From assembly GCA_016787785.1 (NCBI GenBank), contig JAEUTO010000006.1, positions 1 to 64,000 of the forward strand: a stretch of DNA of 64,000 bases, read 5' to 3'. Of this stretch, positions 26,001 through 34,825 are shown in pieces. How positions within the stretch are numbered: position 1 is the stretch's first letter; the number at the start of each line of letters is the position of its first letter. The notes below the pieces were generated by a model. It did not search any database, was not told where the DNA came from, and was given only the letters and a program-made list of their open reading frames with translations. The DNA comes from Bacteroidia bacterium. GTDB lineage: Bacteria > Bacteroidota > Bacteroidia > B-17B0 > Aurantibacillaceae. Made by a program: the position numbers and the translations under genes.

Positions 26001-27033
26001 TACTTATACTTTGGACGTAACAGTTGGACAATGTAATACTACTCCTTATTCAGGTGGTGTTACGGTTTATATGGACTTTAACCAAAATGGTTTATTCTCT
26101 GATCCTGGAGAACAAGTTTATGCTTCACCAAGTACGTTATGGGCTGTTGCCGGAACTTTAAACAGTACTGTAATTACGATTCCTGCAAGCGCTTCTTTAG
26201 GTATAACACGTATGAGAGTTATTGCCGCTGAAAGTAATGTTGGAATACTTGAATGTGCATCTTATGGTTATGGTGAAACAGAAGACTATTGTATCAACAT
26301 TACGGGTGCATGTGCAACTCCAACTGTTGTTCTTTCTGCTTCGCAAACTACAATTTGTAATGGCGCTTCGGTTAATTTAACTGCATCGGGTGCAACTACT
26401 TATACTTGGAATACAACTGCTCAAACAAGTTCTATTTCGGTTACGCCATCGGTAACTACAACATACACTGTTGTTGGTGAGAATGCGCCTGGTTGTCCTG
26501 ATACTAAAACTATCAGTATTACCGTTAAGCCATCTCCAACACTTTCGGTATCTGTAGCTCCTTCAGCTACACTTTGTCCGGGTATGACTGCTACATTAAC
26601 AGGTGTTTCAAGTGCTGGTAATTATACATGGGCACCTGGTAGTCAAACTACCGCTGCCATTAGCGTTACCCCTGCAATATCAACTGTTTATAATGTTGTT
26701 ACAACAAACACTGCAGGTTGTAGTACTAACTCAAACGTAACTGTGTTTGTGGTTGTTTGTACTGGTGTGGCTAAGAGCACTGTGATAGATAACAATACGT
26801 TCATTTATCCGAACCCAAATAGCGGAAGCATTAATGTTGTAATTGAGAATAGTAACGGTAGTTATGTATTCGAGGTTCACGATCTTTCAGGAAGAGTGGT
26901 TTATAAAACTACTTTAAACAAGTCTGAAAGTGCTGTAAACATTAAGGAATTAGCTAACGGTATGTATACTTATAAGATCACTTCTTTAACAACTAAAGTT
27001 GCTATTAAAGAAGGTAAATTAATAAAAGAATAA
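23002..27033 (+). CDS. Giant T9SS surface protein with GEVED and Ig-like repeats
   Basis: A 1343-residue secreted protein. ATG 23002 gives signal peptide MTKIYKSILSLALLFAG...SAQ; an in-frame TTG at 22939 overlaps the -7 box and is rejected. An N-terminal beta domain (about 20-310) contains INIPIGFNFNFNGSSYTSID-type strands. It is followed by three rounds of an Ig-like module (LTYQWxxAPAxxGPYT) plus a GEVED domain (VTVYMDFNxNGxFxDPGE, YGYGETEDYCINI). Two further Ig-like modules (about 1104-1260) have the pattern SISVTPSVTTTYTV. The C-terminus is a type A T9SS domain (FIYPNPNSGSINVVIE, ending KEGKLIKE). Rounds two and three are nearly identical in DNA. Probably a cell-surface adhesin or matrix protein. 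A strong terminator follows. Confidence 0.88.
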   Translation: MTKIYKSILSLALLFAGVKGSAQVSAYSFTQLSGVYNAIPISGPTTTAIAVGNQDDNVYTNIPIGFNFNFNGSSYTSIDLCVNGWISMGSPTPPFNSYNPISAAGQPTNVIAFWARDLQMGPGQTCTVTSGSNIIALAYPAAAANNFAVGDTISGTGIPLNATVSAISAGNLVISAPATANGNLILPRGSISYQVSGVAPNQVFTVQWRRTGRYWNQSTGVDDYYNVQIKLYQTTDVIEIVYGTCGTNNAFLSTGEIGLKGLTNADFNNRAIATGGSYASSTAGSVNSATAAFDATTTPSNGQIYRWTPPLACTGAPSAGVVSPSQSICPNTTAVVSNTSSNSFTGITYQWMQAPAIAGPWTNVTTGSGFNTQVLTTTSLTSLTYYRLVITCTNSAQSVTTTVTSVNPNNPATLCYCNTSLGGSGCTGDNITNVSILGTPLNNNSTCNSNVTNGTYTQFPPGPNTTATLNIGITYSISVNTTASNIESVWIDYNQSGTFDINEHTQITLSSTANVPTIATFTVPGTALLGQTGMRVRSRGTGNPNGPTDPCTNFGSGETEDYIVTIGAATACSGTPGANSAVASLTTVCPNGTVTLGLATSYTVGGLTYQWSSASALAGPYTAIAGATTAVYTSTNVASTTFYRCVITCTNGPASTTATPVQVVVSGNPCQCSGYCLTSAPSQTADDEIFNVTIGTLNNTSNCSQTGSAPTSTLSKYSNYTGIVGAPNLIAGSNYTLDVTVGQCNLNAYSGGVTVYMDFNNNGQFTDPGEQVYASASTLWAVAGTLNSTVITIPPTANPGITRMRVIAAESVTGAAPCASYGYGETEDYCINIVAAAACSGAPGANTSVATTTNVCPNASTNLGLATSYTVGGLTYQWFSAPALSGPYTAISGATTSAYTATNIATTTFYQCVITCTNGPASTTATPVQVQVGGSPCQCGGYCLTSAPTQTADDEIFNVTIGTLNNTSNCSQTGSAPTSTLSMYSNYTGIVAAPNLAQNTTYTLDVTVGQCNTTPYSGGVTVYMDFNQNGLFSDPGEQVYASPSTLWAVAGTLNSTVITIPASASLGITRMRVIAAESNVGILECASYGYGETEDYCINITGACATPTVVLSASQTTICNGASVNLTASGATTYTWNTTAQTSSISVTPSVTTTYTVVGENAPGCPDTKTISITVKPSPTLSVSVAPSATLCPGMTATLTGVSSAGNYTWAPGSQTTAAISVTPAISTVYNVVTTNTAGCSTNSNVTVFVVVCTGVAKSTVIDNNTFIYPNPNSGSINVVIENSNGSYVFEVHDLSGRVVYKTTLNKSESAVNIKELANGMYTYKITSLTTKVAIKEGKLIKE
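24715..26310 (+). repeat. 801-bp in-frame tandem duplication within the GEVED gene
   Basis: The segment starting at 24715 is repeated from 25516 with an exact 801-base offset (267 codons); the second copy ends near 26310. In the 148 bases I compared (from about 25030 and 25829) about nine in ten positions agree, and most differences are in third codon positions. A more diverged copy lies at about 23936-24714. Confidence 0.85.
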
Positions 27034-27050
27034 GTTACTCCTTAATTTTT

Positions 27051-27090
27051 AAAAAGGCGTTCCGGTTATCCGGAACGCCTTTTTTGTTTT
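27051..27090 (+). terminator. Intrinsic terminator after the GEVED gene
   Basis: AAAAAGGCGTTCCGG (27051-27065) pairs with CCGGAACGCCTTTTT (27070-27084) around the 4-base loop TTAT, followed by more T. It sits 18 bases after the stop codon. Confidence 0.92.
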
Positions 27091-27138
27091 AATGGCAATT
27101 GTTTACAGGTAAAAATAGTATCTTTAAAGCGCAAAATT

Positions 27139-28590
27139 ATGAGCGTTTACGATAAATACGAAACCGTTATTGGTTTAGAGTGCCACATCCAATTGCTTAC
27201 AAAAACCAAAATGTATAGTAGCGATGTTGCAGAATATGGCGCGCTGCCAAATACAAATGTGGGCGTGGTAACATTAGGTCACCCCGGAACTTTGCCTGTG
27301 GTAAATGCCAAAGCAATTGAGTTTGCTGTAAAATTAGGTATTGCTGTAAATGCAAATATCCGCGAGGAGAATCAATTTGCGCGTAAAAATTATTTCTATG
27401 CCGATCTTCCTAAAGGTTATCAGATAACACAAGATAAAACGCCCATTTGTAACGGCGGATATATTGTGGCTAAATTAAAAGATGGTGCAACAAAAAAGAT
27501 CAATCTTACCCGCATTCACATGGAAGAGGATGCCGGAAAAAGTTTACATGATATTGATCCTTTTGAAACATTGATAGATCTTAACCGCGCGGGCACGCCA
27601 TTACTGGAAATTGTTACCGAGCCTGATTTTAGAAGTGGAGAAGAAGCCTATGCATATTTAACCGAAGTTAGAAAGTTGGTTCGTTATTTAGATATCTGCG
27701 ATGGAAACATGGAAGAAGGATCTTTACGTTGCGATGCAAATATTTCTGTAATGCTAAAAGGCGCCAAAGAATTCGGAAAAAAAGTTGAAGTTAAGAACAT
27801 GAACTCTTTTAGGAACGTTCAACGCGCCATAGATTTTGAAATAAAAAGACAAATAGATCTTATAGAGGCAGGAGAATTAATTGCAGGTGAAACCAGAAGT
27901 TTTGACGCCGTTAAAGGATTAACTTTTTCTTTAAGAAGTAAAGAAAATGCAAATGATTACCGCTATTTTCCGGAACCGGACCTGCAACCTGTTTTTGTAA
28001 CGCAAGAATATATTAATGAAATAAAAGCCAACATGCCAACATTGCCTGATGAGCTTTTTAATTTATATACAAAAAAATATTCCCTTACAGAATATGATGC
28101 TTTGCAATTAATAGACCTGAAAGAAGTTGCCACCTATTATAATAAATTAGTAACCTATACGTCTAATTATAAAAGCGCGGCTAACTGGGTAATGGGCCCT
28201 GTTAAGGCATATCTTAACGAAAGAGCTTTAACTATTTCTGAATTTACATTAGATCCTAAAAAGATTGCGGATATAATTAAACTTATTGATGAAGGAAAAG
28301 TAAGTAACGCCGCAGCATCGCAAAGTATTTTTCCCGAACTAATGAAAGATCAAAATAAAACACCTGAACAAATTGCAAAAGATTTGGATCTTCTACAAAA
28401 TAGTAATAGCAATGAACTACAAGGTTTAATTGATTCAGCACTTTCAAAATTTCCTGAGAAAATAATAGAATACAAAAATGGAAAAGTTGGTTTGCTCGGA
28501 ATGTTTGTTGGCGAAGTAATGAAATTAAGTAAAGGTAAAGCCGATCCAAAATTATTAAATCAGTTAGTAAAAGAAACACTTGAAAAATAA
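27139..28590 (+). CDS. gatB: Asp-tRNA(Asn)/Glu-tRNA(Gln) amidotransferase subunit B
   Basis: Subunit B of GatCAB, which converts Glu-tRNA(Gln) or Asp-tRNA(Asn) to the amide. It has 483 residues, the usual length. The N-terminal cradle domain shows IGLECHIQLLTKTKMYS, then FARKNYFYADLPKGYQI and IHMEEDAGKSLHD; the phrase DYRYFPEPDLQP is a family signature. The C-terminal helical and YqeY-like tail (about 330-483) includes GLLGMFVGEVMKLSKGKADP, which binds tRNA. gatA and gatC are not in the window. A TATCTTTA box about 13 bases upstream may be its -7 element. The next gene starts four bases after the stop. Confidence 0.97.
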   Translation: MSVYDKYETVIGLECHIQLLTKTKMYSSDVAEYGALPNTNVGVVTLGHPGTLPVVNAKAIEFAVKLGIAVNANIREENQFARKNYFYADLPKGYQITQDKTPICNGGYIVAKLKDGATKKINLTRIHMEEDAGKSLHDIDPFETLIDLNRAGTPLLEIVTEPDFRSGEEAYAYLTEVRKLVRYLDICDGNMEEGSLRCDANISVMLKGAKEFGKKVEVKNMNSFRNVQRAIDFEIKRQIDLIEAGELIAGETRSFDAVKGLTFSLRSKENANDYRYFPEPDLQPVFVTQEYINEIKANMPTLPDELFNLYTKKYSLTEYDALQLIDLKEVATYYNKLVTYTSNYKSAANWVMGPVKAYLNERALTISEFTLDPKKIADIIKLIDEGKVSNAAASQSIFPELMKDQNKTPEQIAKDLDLLQNSNSNELQGLIDSALSKFPEKIIEYKNGKVGLLGMFVGEVMKLSKGKADPKLLNQLVKETLEK

Positions 28591-28594
28591 AAAT

Positions 28595-29725
28595 ATGTTT
28601 AAAACAATTAGCGCTATTGCAGTTATAGTAATTTTATCAGCTTGCGGCCAAAATAAAAAGAACGGTAATTTTGAGTTAAAGGGAACTTTAACCAATTCAA
28701 ATGGAGAAACTATTTATTTAGAAAAGTTGATCAATCCTCAACCGGTAACGGTTGACAGCACAGTGGTGGATGAGAAGGGTAATTTTGAGTTTATGAACTA
28801 CACACCTAATATTGGCTTTTATCGTATAAAATTAAATCAACAAAATTTTGCTATGTTGGTTTTGGATAGTAATGATAAAATTAAGGTAACAGCTAATATT
28901 AAAGATCTTGGTAACACTTACAAAGTGGAGGGCTCGCCCGAAACAACATTATTTGTTGAGTATAACGAGATCACCAAGAAAAAGAATATCCAGATGGATT
29001 CATTGAATCAGGCTTTTCAGGCAATTGTGCAAACCATTAAAATGGATTCTCTAAAAATGGATTCGTTAAGTGGTATTTTCGAAAAGCCATTTAACAGTAT
29101 TATGGATGCATATAATGCTTCTATGGGAGATAAGATCATGAAGAATTATGATAAATATGCATCAATGATAGCCATACAGGGAATGGAGCCAGACAAATAT
29201 TCTGACGTATACAAAAAATTAGACGAAGGTTTGACTAAGAAATTTCCTAAAGATAAAGGCGTAAAAATTTTTCATGAAGTAGTAAATAAAATGTTAGCAA
29301 CAACTATTGGACAAGAAGCTCCTGAAATTGTTTTGCCAACACCGGATGATAAAGAATTAGCACTTTCTTCTTTTAAAGGAAAAATTGTTTTGGTAGATTT
29401 TTGGGCGAGCTGGTGCGGGCCTTGCAGAAAGGAAATGCCAAATGTTGTAAAAGCTTACGCCAAATTTAAAGATAAAGGTTTTGAGATCTATGGCGTTTCA
29501 CTCGATCAGGATAAGACGCGCTGGGTTGATGCTATTGCAAAAGATGGTATCACATGGCCACAGGTGAGCGACCTTAAATACTGGGATAGTTACGCTGCTA
29601 AATTATATGCAGTGGAAGGAATTCCATACACCGTATTGTTAGACAAGGAAGGAAAAATAATAGCCAAGAATTTGAGAGGTGCCGAACTAGAAAAAGCTAT
29701 TGAAAAAGCAATAGCAGCGAAATAA
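28595..29725 (+). CDS. TlpA-like thioredoxin-fold lipoprotein with DUF4369-like N-terminus
   Basis: A 376-residue lipoprotein from ATG 28595; an in-frame TTG at 28580 overlaps gatB and is less likely. The lipobox is VILSAC with Cys17. The N-terminal half (about 25-125) is a beta domain of DUF4369 type (FELKGTLTNSNGETIYLEKL). A charged helical linker follows, rich in KMDSL. The C-terminal ~140 residues are an AhpC/TSA-TlpA thioredoxin fold with active site ASWCGPCRKEMP. Such proteins reduce disulfides or aid cytochrome and envelope protein maturation from the membrane surface. It lies within the gatB-lpxH operon; the next gene begins immediately at its stop. Confidence 0.9.
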   Translation: MFKTISAIAVIVILSACGQNKKNGNFELKGTLTNSNGETIYLEKLINPQPVTVDSTVVDEKGNFEFMNYTPNIGFYRIKLNQQNFAMLVLDSNDKIKVTANIKDLGNTYKVEGSPETTLFVEYNEITKKKNIQMDSLNQAFQAIVQTIKMDSLKMDSLSGIFEKPFNSIMDAYNASMGDKIMKNYDKYASMIAIQGMEPDKYSDVYKKLDEGLTKKFPKDKGVKIFHEVVNKMLATTIGQEAPEIVLPTPDDKELALSSFKGKIVLVDFWASWCGPCRKEMPNVVKAYAKFKDKGFEIYGVSLDQDKTRWVDAIAKDGITWPQVSDLKYWDSYAAKLYAVEGIPYTVLLDKEGKIIAKNLRGAELEKAIEKAIAAK

Positions 29726-32700
29726 TTGTTGAATAAATTCATAAACATAACAAACTTTGATCGCTACAAATGGCTTGTGGCGATTTTTGTTATTGGCAAT
29801 AATTTATTTTCGCAACAAACCTATTTTCAACAGGAAGTAAATTATAAAATTGATGTAACATTGAACGATATTTCGCATACGATGCGGGCAACAGAAGAAA
29901 TTCAATACATTAATAATTCTAGCCAGTCGTTAAGTTTTATTTATTTCCATCTGTGGCCAAATGCGTACAAAGATCATTCAACCGCTCTTGCCGCCCAATT
30001 ACTCCAACAAAAGAAAACAGACTTTTATTTTTCTAAACCCGAAGAAAGAGGTTTTATTGATAGTTTAAATTTTAAAGTAAATGGCAAAGCAATACAGTTA
30101 GAGTTTGATAAAGAGAATATAGATATCTGTAAACTAATATTAAATGAACCTTTAAGATCTTTAGATACGATAACCATTACAACTCCTTTTTTTGTAAAGA
30201 TCCCTGATGCTAAATTTTCAAGACTAGGACATACGGGCCAGGCTTACTTTATTACACAATGGTACCCTAAGCCGGCCGTGTTTGATAACGATGGCTGGCA
30301 CCAAATGCCTTACCTGGATCAGGGAGAGTTTTTTAGCGAGTTCGGAAGTTTTGACGTGAAAATAACGTTACCAAAAAATTATCTGTTATCGGCCACAGGA
30401 GATAGAATTGAAGCAGACGATGAAGAATATTTTTTAAATGAAAACGTAAAGCAAACCCTCGGCCGTTTGGATAGGAGCGATTTTCGGGCAGAGGATATGG
30501 AGTTTCCTGCATCATCAACTGAAACAAAGACCATTCGCTTTAAACAATTCAGAGTGCATGATTTTGCCTGGTTTGCCGATAAACGTTTTAATGTATTACA
30601 TGATCAGATAGAACTTCCCGGAACCAAAAGAACGATTGATACATGGGTCTTTTTTACCAATAAAAATTTTAATCTCTGGAAAAACGCAATCACTTACGTT
30701 AACGAATCTGCACTTTTTTATTCATATTTAACCGGCGATTATCCATATAATCACATAACAGCGGTAGATGGCACCATCATGGCCGGAGGCGGCATGGAGT
30801 ATCCCAACATTACAGTTATTGGCGATATGAGCAACGAGTTTGATTTGGATATTACTATTGCACACGAGGTAGGTCATAACTGGTTCTATGGTATTTTAGG
30901 AAGTAACGAACGAGATCATCCTGGTATGGATGAAGGATTGAATTCTTTTTACGAGATGCGCTACATGCGCGCTAAATATCCTGATAAAAAAATATCAGAC
31001 CTTATTGGCATTGATGAGAATTTAAATTTGTTTGGTGTAAATAAAGTTGCCTACTGGCGCGAAAAGGAAATGGCTTACTTTATCTCTGCCAAATCAAGAA
31101 CCGATCAGCCTCTGGACCTTCCTTCGCAGGATTTTACCGAATTTAATTATGGCAGTATTGTTTATAGTAAAACACCAGTGATCTTCGATTACCTTATGGA
31201 TTACATGGGCGAGGATAATTTAGATAAGGCAATGAAGTTTTATTATGACCAATTTAAATTTAAACACCCCTCGCCAAAAGACCTTTCAAAAACATTGAAC
31301 TTTTTTAGCGGCCTTGATCTGAATTGGTTCACCTCACATTTAATTTCTTCAACGGATAGGATCGACTACAAGATAAAAAATCTTAAAAAAAATAAAGACG
31401 GAAGTTTTAGAATAAAAATTAAGAACAAAACGGGGATTGTTACTCCCGTTAATGTATACGGATTTAAAGACAAAAAATCTGTGGGTCTAATTTGGTATAA
31501 CGGTTTTGAAAAAGAACAAACAATTGAGTTTCCACCAATAGATGTAGATTATTTTAAAATAGATGGTTTGGATAAAATGCCGGATGTTAACAGAAGGAAT
31601 AATTACATACGCGCAAAAGGTTTGTTCAAAAAAATGAAACCATTGCAATTTAATTTTTTAACCAAGTACGAAGACCCACAAAAAGTTCAGATAAATTATT
31701 TACCGGTAATTGGCGCTAACTATTATAATGGTTTTATGGCAGGCGCTTCAATTCATAATTTTGGACTTTATCAACGCAGATTTGAATTTGCAATTACACC
31801 TATGTACGCTTTTAAAACCATGAGTCCTGTTGGTTTTGCGGAATTCAATATTAACTTTTATCCAAAAAGTATTTTTCAGCAAATAACATTTGGAGCGAAG
31901 GGAAAATCTTTTTCTTACGATTTTTATAATGCAGAGATAAATAACCAGGTTAACGGTACCGAGTATCAGAATCTTGTTTTTAATTTTTACAAAATTGCTC
32001 CTTATTTACAGTTCGAGATCAAAAAGAAAAATGCCCGAAGTCCGATTCATCAATATATTACTTATACCAATAATAATTTATTTATTGATAGCTTAAAAAC
32101 ATCCTATAATTCCCAGATAACAGCATTTGTGCCAACTAAAAAGAATACATTTTCTTTTGTAAATCAGTTGAACTATAATCTAAACAATAAACGAACCATA
32201 AACCCATTTAACTTAAATGTCAATCTGCAGCATACAGCAAGCATGGCAAAGATTTCGGCAACACTTAATTATCAAATAACATTTTCAAAAAAACAATTCG
32301 TTGATATAAGATTATTTGCCGGAACGTTCTTAACAGGCTCTTATTCCGAACGTAGTTATTATGCATTTAGGGCAAGTGGTTACAGCGGTTACCAGGACTA
32401 TTTATTTGAAACAAATTTCCTGGCGCGTAACCAATATAGCGGTTTTGGATTTAGTCAGTTTGCAGATGTGGATGGAGCGCTAAAAGTTTGGACCCCTTTA
32501 GGCCAGTCTCCTGAATGGTTGATGTCTGCCAACATAAAATCTCCAACCATTTTTATTTTCCCTTTTAAGGTGTTTGCAGATATCGCCGTGTGCGATGGAA
32601 GAGCTTTAAATACAGACCCTTTTTTATGGGATCTGGGAATAAATACGCCCATTATAAAAGATGTTGTGGATGTTTATATTCCATTTCTTTATAACAGCGA

Positions 32701-32812
32701 TATTAAAAAGACTTTGGAGTTGAACAACGTAAGAGGTATAAGAACTGTTCGATTTACAATTAATATTCATAAATTAGTCCCTAAAAATATAATAAAAGAT
32801 AACTTTTTTTAA
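29726..32812 (+). CDS. M1 family metallopeptidase with C-terminal outer-membrane-barrel-like region
   Basis: A 1028-residue secreted aminopeptidase-like protein. The start is TTG 29726 or 29729; no ATG lies before the signal peptide (WLVAIFVIGNNLFSQ), and the frame starts with no gap after the upstream stop. The M1 core spans about 30-560: the exopeptidase motif appears as MAGGGMEYPN in place of GAMEN, and the zinc site as AHEVGHNWF with the third ligand in DEGLNSFYE. The last ~400 residues are not M1-like. They alternate aromatic and polar residues in strands separated by short turns, ending in INIHKLVPKNIIKDNFF, which looks like an outer-membrane beta-barrel. A surface-anchored peptidase is therefore inferred. 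Confidence 0.88.
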   Translation: MLNKFINITNFDRYKWLVAIFVIGNNLFSQQTYFQQEVNYKIDVTLNDISHTMRATEEIQYINNSSQSLSFIYFHLWPNAYKDHSTALAAQLLQQKKTDFYFSKPEERGFIDSLNFKVNGKAIQLEFDKENIDICKLILNEPLRSLDTITITTPFFVKIPDAKFSRLGHTGQAYFITQWYPKPAVFDNDGWHQMPYLDQGEFFSEFGSFDVKITLPKNYLLSATGDRIEADDEEYFLNENVKQTLGRLDRSDFRAEDMEFPASSTETKTIRFKQFRVHDFAWFADKRFNVLHDQIELPGTKRTIDTWVFFTNKNFNLWKNAITYVNESALFYSYLTGDYPYNHITAVDGTIMAGGGMEYPNITVIGDMSNEFDLDITIAHEVGHNWFYGILGSNERDHPGMDEGLNSFYEMRYMRAKYPDKKISDLIGIDENLNLFGVNKVAYWREKEMAYFISAKSRTDQPLDLPSQDFTEFNYGSIVYSKTPVIFDYLMDYMGEDNLDKAMKFYYDQFKFKHPSPKDLSKTLNFFSGLDLNWFTSHLISSTDRIDYKIKNLKKNKDGSFRIKIKNKTGIVTPVNVYGFKDKKSVGLIWYNGFEKEQTIEFPPIDVDYFKIDGLDKMPDVNRRNNYIRAKGLFKKMKPLQFNFLTKYEDPQKVQINYLPVIGANYYNGFMAGASIHNFGLYQRRFEFAITPMYAFKTMSPVGFAEFNINFYPKSIFQQITFGAKGKSFSYDFYNAEINNQVNGTEYQNLVFNFYKIAPYLQFEIKKKNARSPIHQYITYTNNNLFIDSLKTSYNSQITAFVPTKKNTFSFVNQLNYNLNNKRTINPFNLNVNLQHTASMAKISATLNYQITFSKKQFVDIRLFAGTFLTGSYSERSYYAFRASGYSGYQDYLFETNFLARNQYSGFGFSQFADVDGALKVWTPLGQSPEWLMSANIKSPTIFIFPFKVFADIAVCDGRALNTDPFLWDLGINTPIIKDVVDVYIPFLYNSDIKKTLELNNVRGIRTVRFTINIHKLVPKNIIKDNFF

Positions 32813-33562
32813 GTGAGTAATAAAAAGATATATTTTGCTTCCGATCTTCATTTGGGCGTTCCAACATTAGAAAGTAGCCTGGAGCGTGAGAAGGCTGTTT
32901 GTCGTTGGCTTGATTTCATTAAAGCCGATGCGGAAGAAATTTATTTGGTTGGTGATCTTTTTGATTTTTGGTTTGAGCATAAGTATACCGTTCCTAAAGG
33001 TTTCACCCGTTTACTGGGAAAGATCGCTGAGTTAACTGATTCAGGAATAAAAGTTATTTTTTTTACCGGTAATCATGATCTTTGGATGCAGGATTATTTT
33101 ATTAGAGAATTAAATGTTGTTATACATCATCAACCCATTACTAAAGTATATAATAACAAAACTTTTTTTATTGGTCACGGTGATGGTTTGGGGCCTGGCG
33201 ATAAAGGCTACAAATTATTAAAGATCATCTTTACAAGTAAAGTATGCCATTGGTTATATTCACGCCTGCATCCTAATTTTTCTTTTTGGTTTGCGCGTTT
33301 TACAAGTAGAAGAAGCAGGATTACAACAGGCGATTCTGATGAAAAATTTTTAGGCAATGAGAACGAGTGGCTTTTTCTTTTTAGCAGAGATCATTTAAAA
33401 GATCACAAAGTAGATTTTTTTATTTTTGGTCATCGTCATTTACCATTAGATTTAGATGTTGATGGAAAAGCCAGGTATATTAATTTGGGCGAATGGATCA
33501 ATTACAGAACCTATGCTGTGTTCGACGGCGAAACGTTAGCTCTTAAGAAATTCGAAAAATAG
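32813..33562 (+). CDS. lpxH: UDP-2,3-diacylglucosamine diphosphatase (LpxH-type)
   Basis: Hydrolyses UDP-2,3-diacylglucosamine to lipid X in lipid A synthesis, at the inner membrane. It has 249 residues. All metallophosphoesterase motifs are present in order: SDLHLG, VGDLFDFWFE, TGNHDLW, GHGD and FGHRHLP. Conserved basic residues (FTSRRSRI) fit the lipid-binding cap. The start is GTG 32813, directly after the stop of the M1 gene with no spacer, so translation is probably coupled. Its presence shows a lipid-A-bearing outer membrane. Confidence 0.95.
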   Translation: MSNKKIYFASDLHLGVPTLESSLEREKAVCRWLDFIKADAEEIYLVGDLFDFWFEHKYTVPKGFTRLLGKIAELTDSGIKVIFFTGNHDLWMQDYFIRELNVVIHHQPITKVYNNKTFFIGHGDGLGPGDKGYKLLKIIFTSKVCHWLYSRLHPNFSFWFARFTSRRSRITTGDSDEKFLGNENEWLFLFSRDHLKDHKVDFFIFGHRHLPLDLDVDGKARYINLGEWINYRTYAVFDGETLALKKFEK

Positions 33563-33696
33563 CCGGGTTTTAAGCCTTTATTGCTGAATAAAGCACATTC
33601 TCGCTCAAAATATCGACCAAAACCCCCTTATTTATTGATGAAAATATTTGCAAATTCAAAAATTTTATAGTTATTTGTTAAACAACATTATATTTT

Positions 33697-34761
33697 ATGA
33701 TAAGCACAGCGAATATTCGCATTGATAAAATTGCGAAAAGTAGGGTTACAGATTACGATGTAAATAATGTACCCTTTGGCAAATGTTTTAGCGACCACAT
33801 GTTTGTTGCAGAATATGCCGATGGTAAATGGCAGAGTTCTACGATTTGCCCCTATGGCGATGTGCCATTGAGTTATGCCATGAGTGCTTTGCATTATGGT
33901 CAGGCAATTTTTGAAGGTATGAAAGCCTATAAAAATGATAAAGGTGAAGTTTCTTTGTTTCGTCCGCTTGAAAATTTTAAGCGTTTAAATAAAAGTGCTG
34001 TTCGTATGTGCATGCCGGAAGTGCCGGAAGAAATATTTATGAATGGTTTGTTGGAGTTACTGCGCTTAGATTCTAGCTGGGTGCCAACAAGTGAGTCGGG
34101 TAGTTTATACATCCGCCCTTTTTTAATAGCAACTGACGAAGCTATTGGTGTAAAACCAAGCGAAACATATAAATTTATTATTATTACATGCCCCGCAGGT
34201 AAATATTATAGCGAGCCTATTAAAGTTGTTGTTGAGACAGATTATTTCAGAGCTGTACACGGCGGAGTTGGTTTTGTAAAGGCTGCTGGTAATTATGGTA
34301 GAAGTTTGTTCCCTACAAAATTAGCCCAACAAAAAGGGTATCAACAAGTGATCTGGACAGATAGTGCCACTCATCATTTTGTTGAAGAAAGCGGAACAAT
34401 GAACTTAATGTTTGTAATTGGCGATACATTATTAACGCCTGCATTAAGTGACACAATTTTAGCCGGCATAACCCGAGATAGCGTAATTGCGCTGGCAAAA
34501 CTATGGGGCATGAAAGTTGAAGAAAGAAAAGTGAGTTTAAAAGAAGTGGCTGAAGCTTATGAAAGAGGCGACCTAAAAGAAGCTTTTGGTTGTGGAACAG
34601 CCGCTACAATTGCGCAAATAGTTGGTATTGGCTTTGAAGGAAAAGACTTTGTTTTACCTCCGGTAGAAGAGAGAAAGTTCTCAACCAAAGTGGATGAAAC
34701 ATTGAGGTTGATCCGCAAAGGAAAATCTGAAGATGTATTGCATTGGATGATGAAAGTATAA
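33697..34761 (+). CDS. ilvE: Branched-chain amino acid aminotransferase
   Basis: PLP enzyme that interconverts Val, Leu and Ile with their 2-oxo acids. It has 354 residues, the size of the class IV BCAT2-like group. Recognisable motifs: HYGQAIFEGMKAY, YIRPFL, and the PLP-lysine region FVKAAGNYGRSL followed by EESGTMN. The C-terminal GTAATI segment binds the phosphate. It stands alone: 134 bases from lpxH and followed by its own terminator. Leucine dehydrogenase in this window uses the same substrates. Confidence 0.96.
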   Translation: MISTANIRIDKIAKSRVTDYDVNNVPFGKCFSDHMFVAEYADGKWQSSTICPYGDVPLSYAMSALHYGQAIFEGMKAYKNDKGEVSLFRPLENFKRLNKSAVRMCMPEVPEEIFMNGLLELLRLDSSWVPTSESGSLYIRPFLIATDEAIGVKPSETYKFIIITCPAGKYYSEPIKVVVETDYFRAVHGGVGFVKAAGNYGRSLFPTKLAQQKGYQQVIWTDSATHHFVEESGTMNLMFVIGDTLLTPALSDTILAGITRDSVIALAKLWGMKVEERKVSLKEVAEAYERGDLKEAFGCGTAATIAQIVGIGFEGKDFVLPPVEERKFSTKVDETLRLIRKGKSEDVLHWMMKV

Positions 34762-34783
34762 AGAGTAAATTTTATTAAATTTG

Positions 34784-34818
34784 AAAGCTGAGATAACACA
34801 ACTCAGCTTTTATTTTTT
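34784..34818 (+). terminator. Intrinsic terminator after ilvE
   Basis: AAAGCTGAG (34784-34792) pairs with CTCAGCTTT (34802-34810) around a 9-base loop, followed by a T-rich tail. The hairpin lies upstream of ATG 34826, which also argues against starting the next gene at the in-frame TTG 34781. Confidence 0.8.
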
Positions 34819-34825
34819 CATACAT

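Noticed and set aside
34781-34825. Start of the GT-C glycosyltransferase at TTG 34781
   Set aside because: That segment forms the ilvE terminator hairpin; ATG 34826 immediately precedes the first membrane helix.
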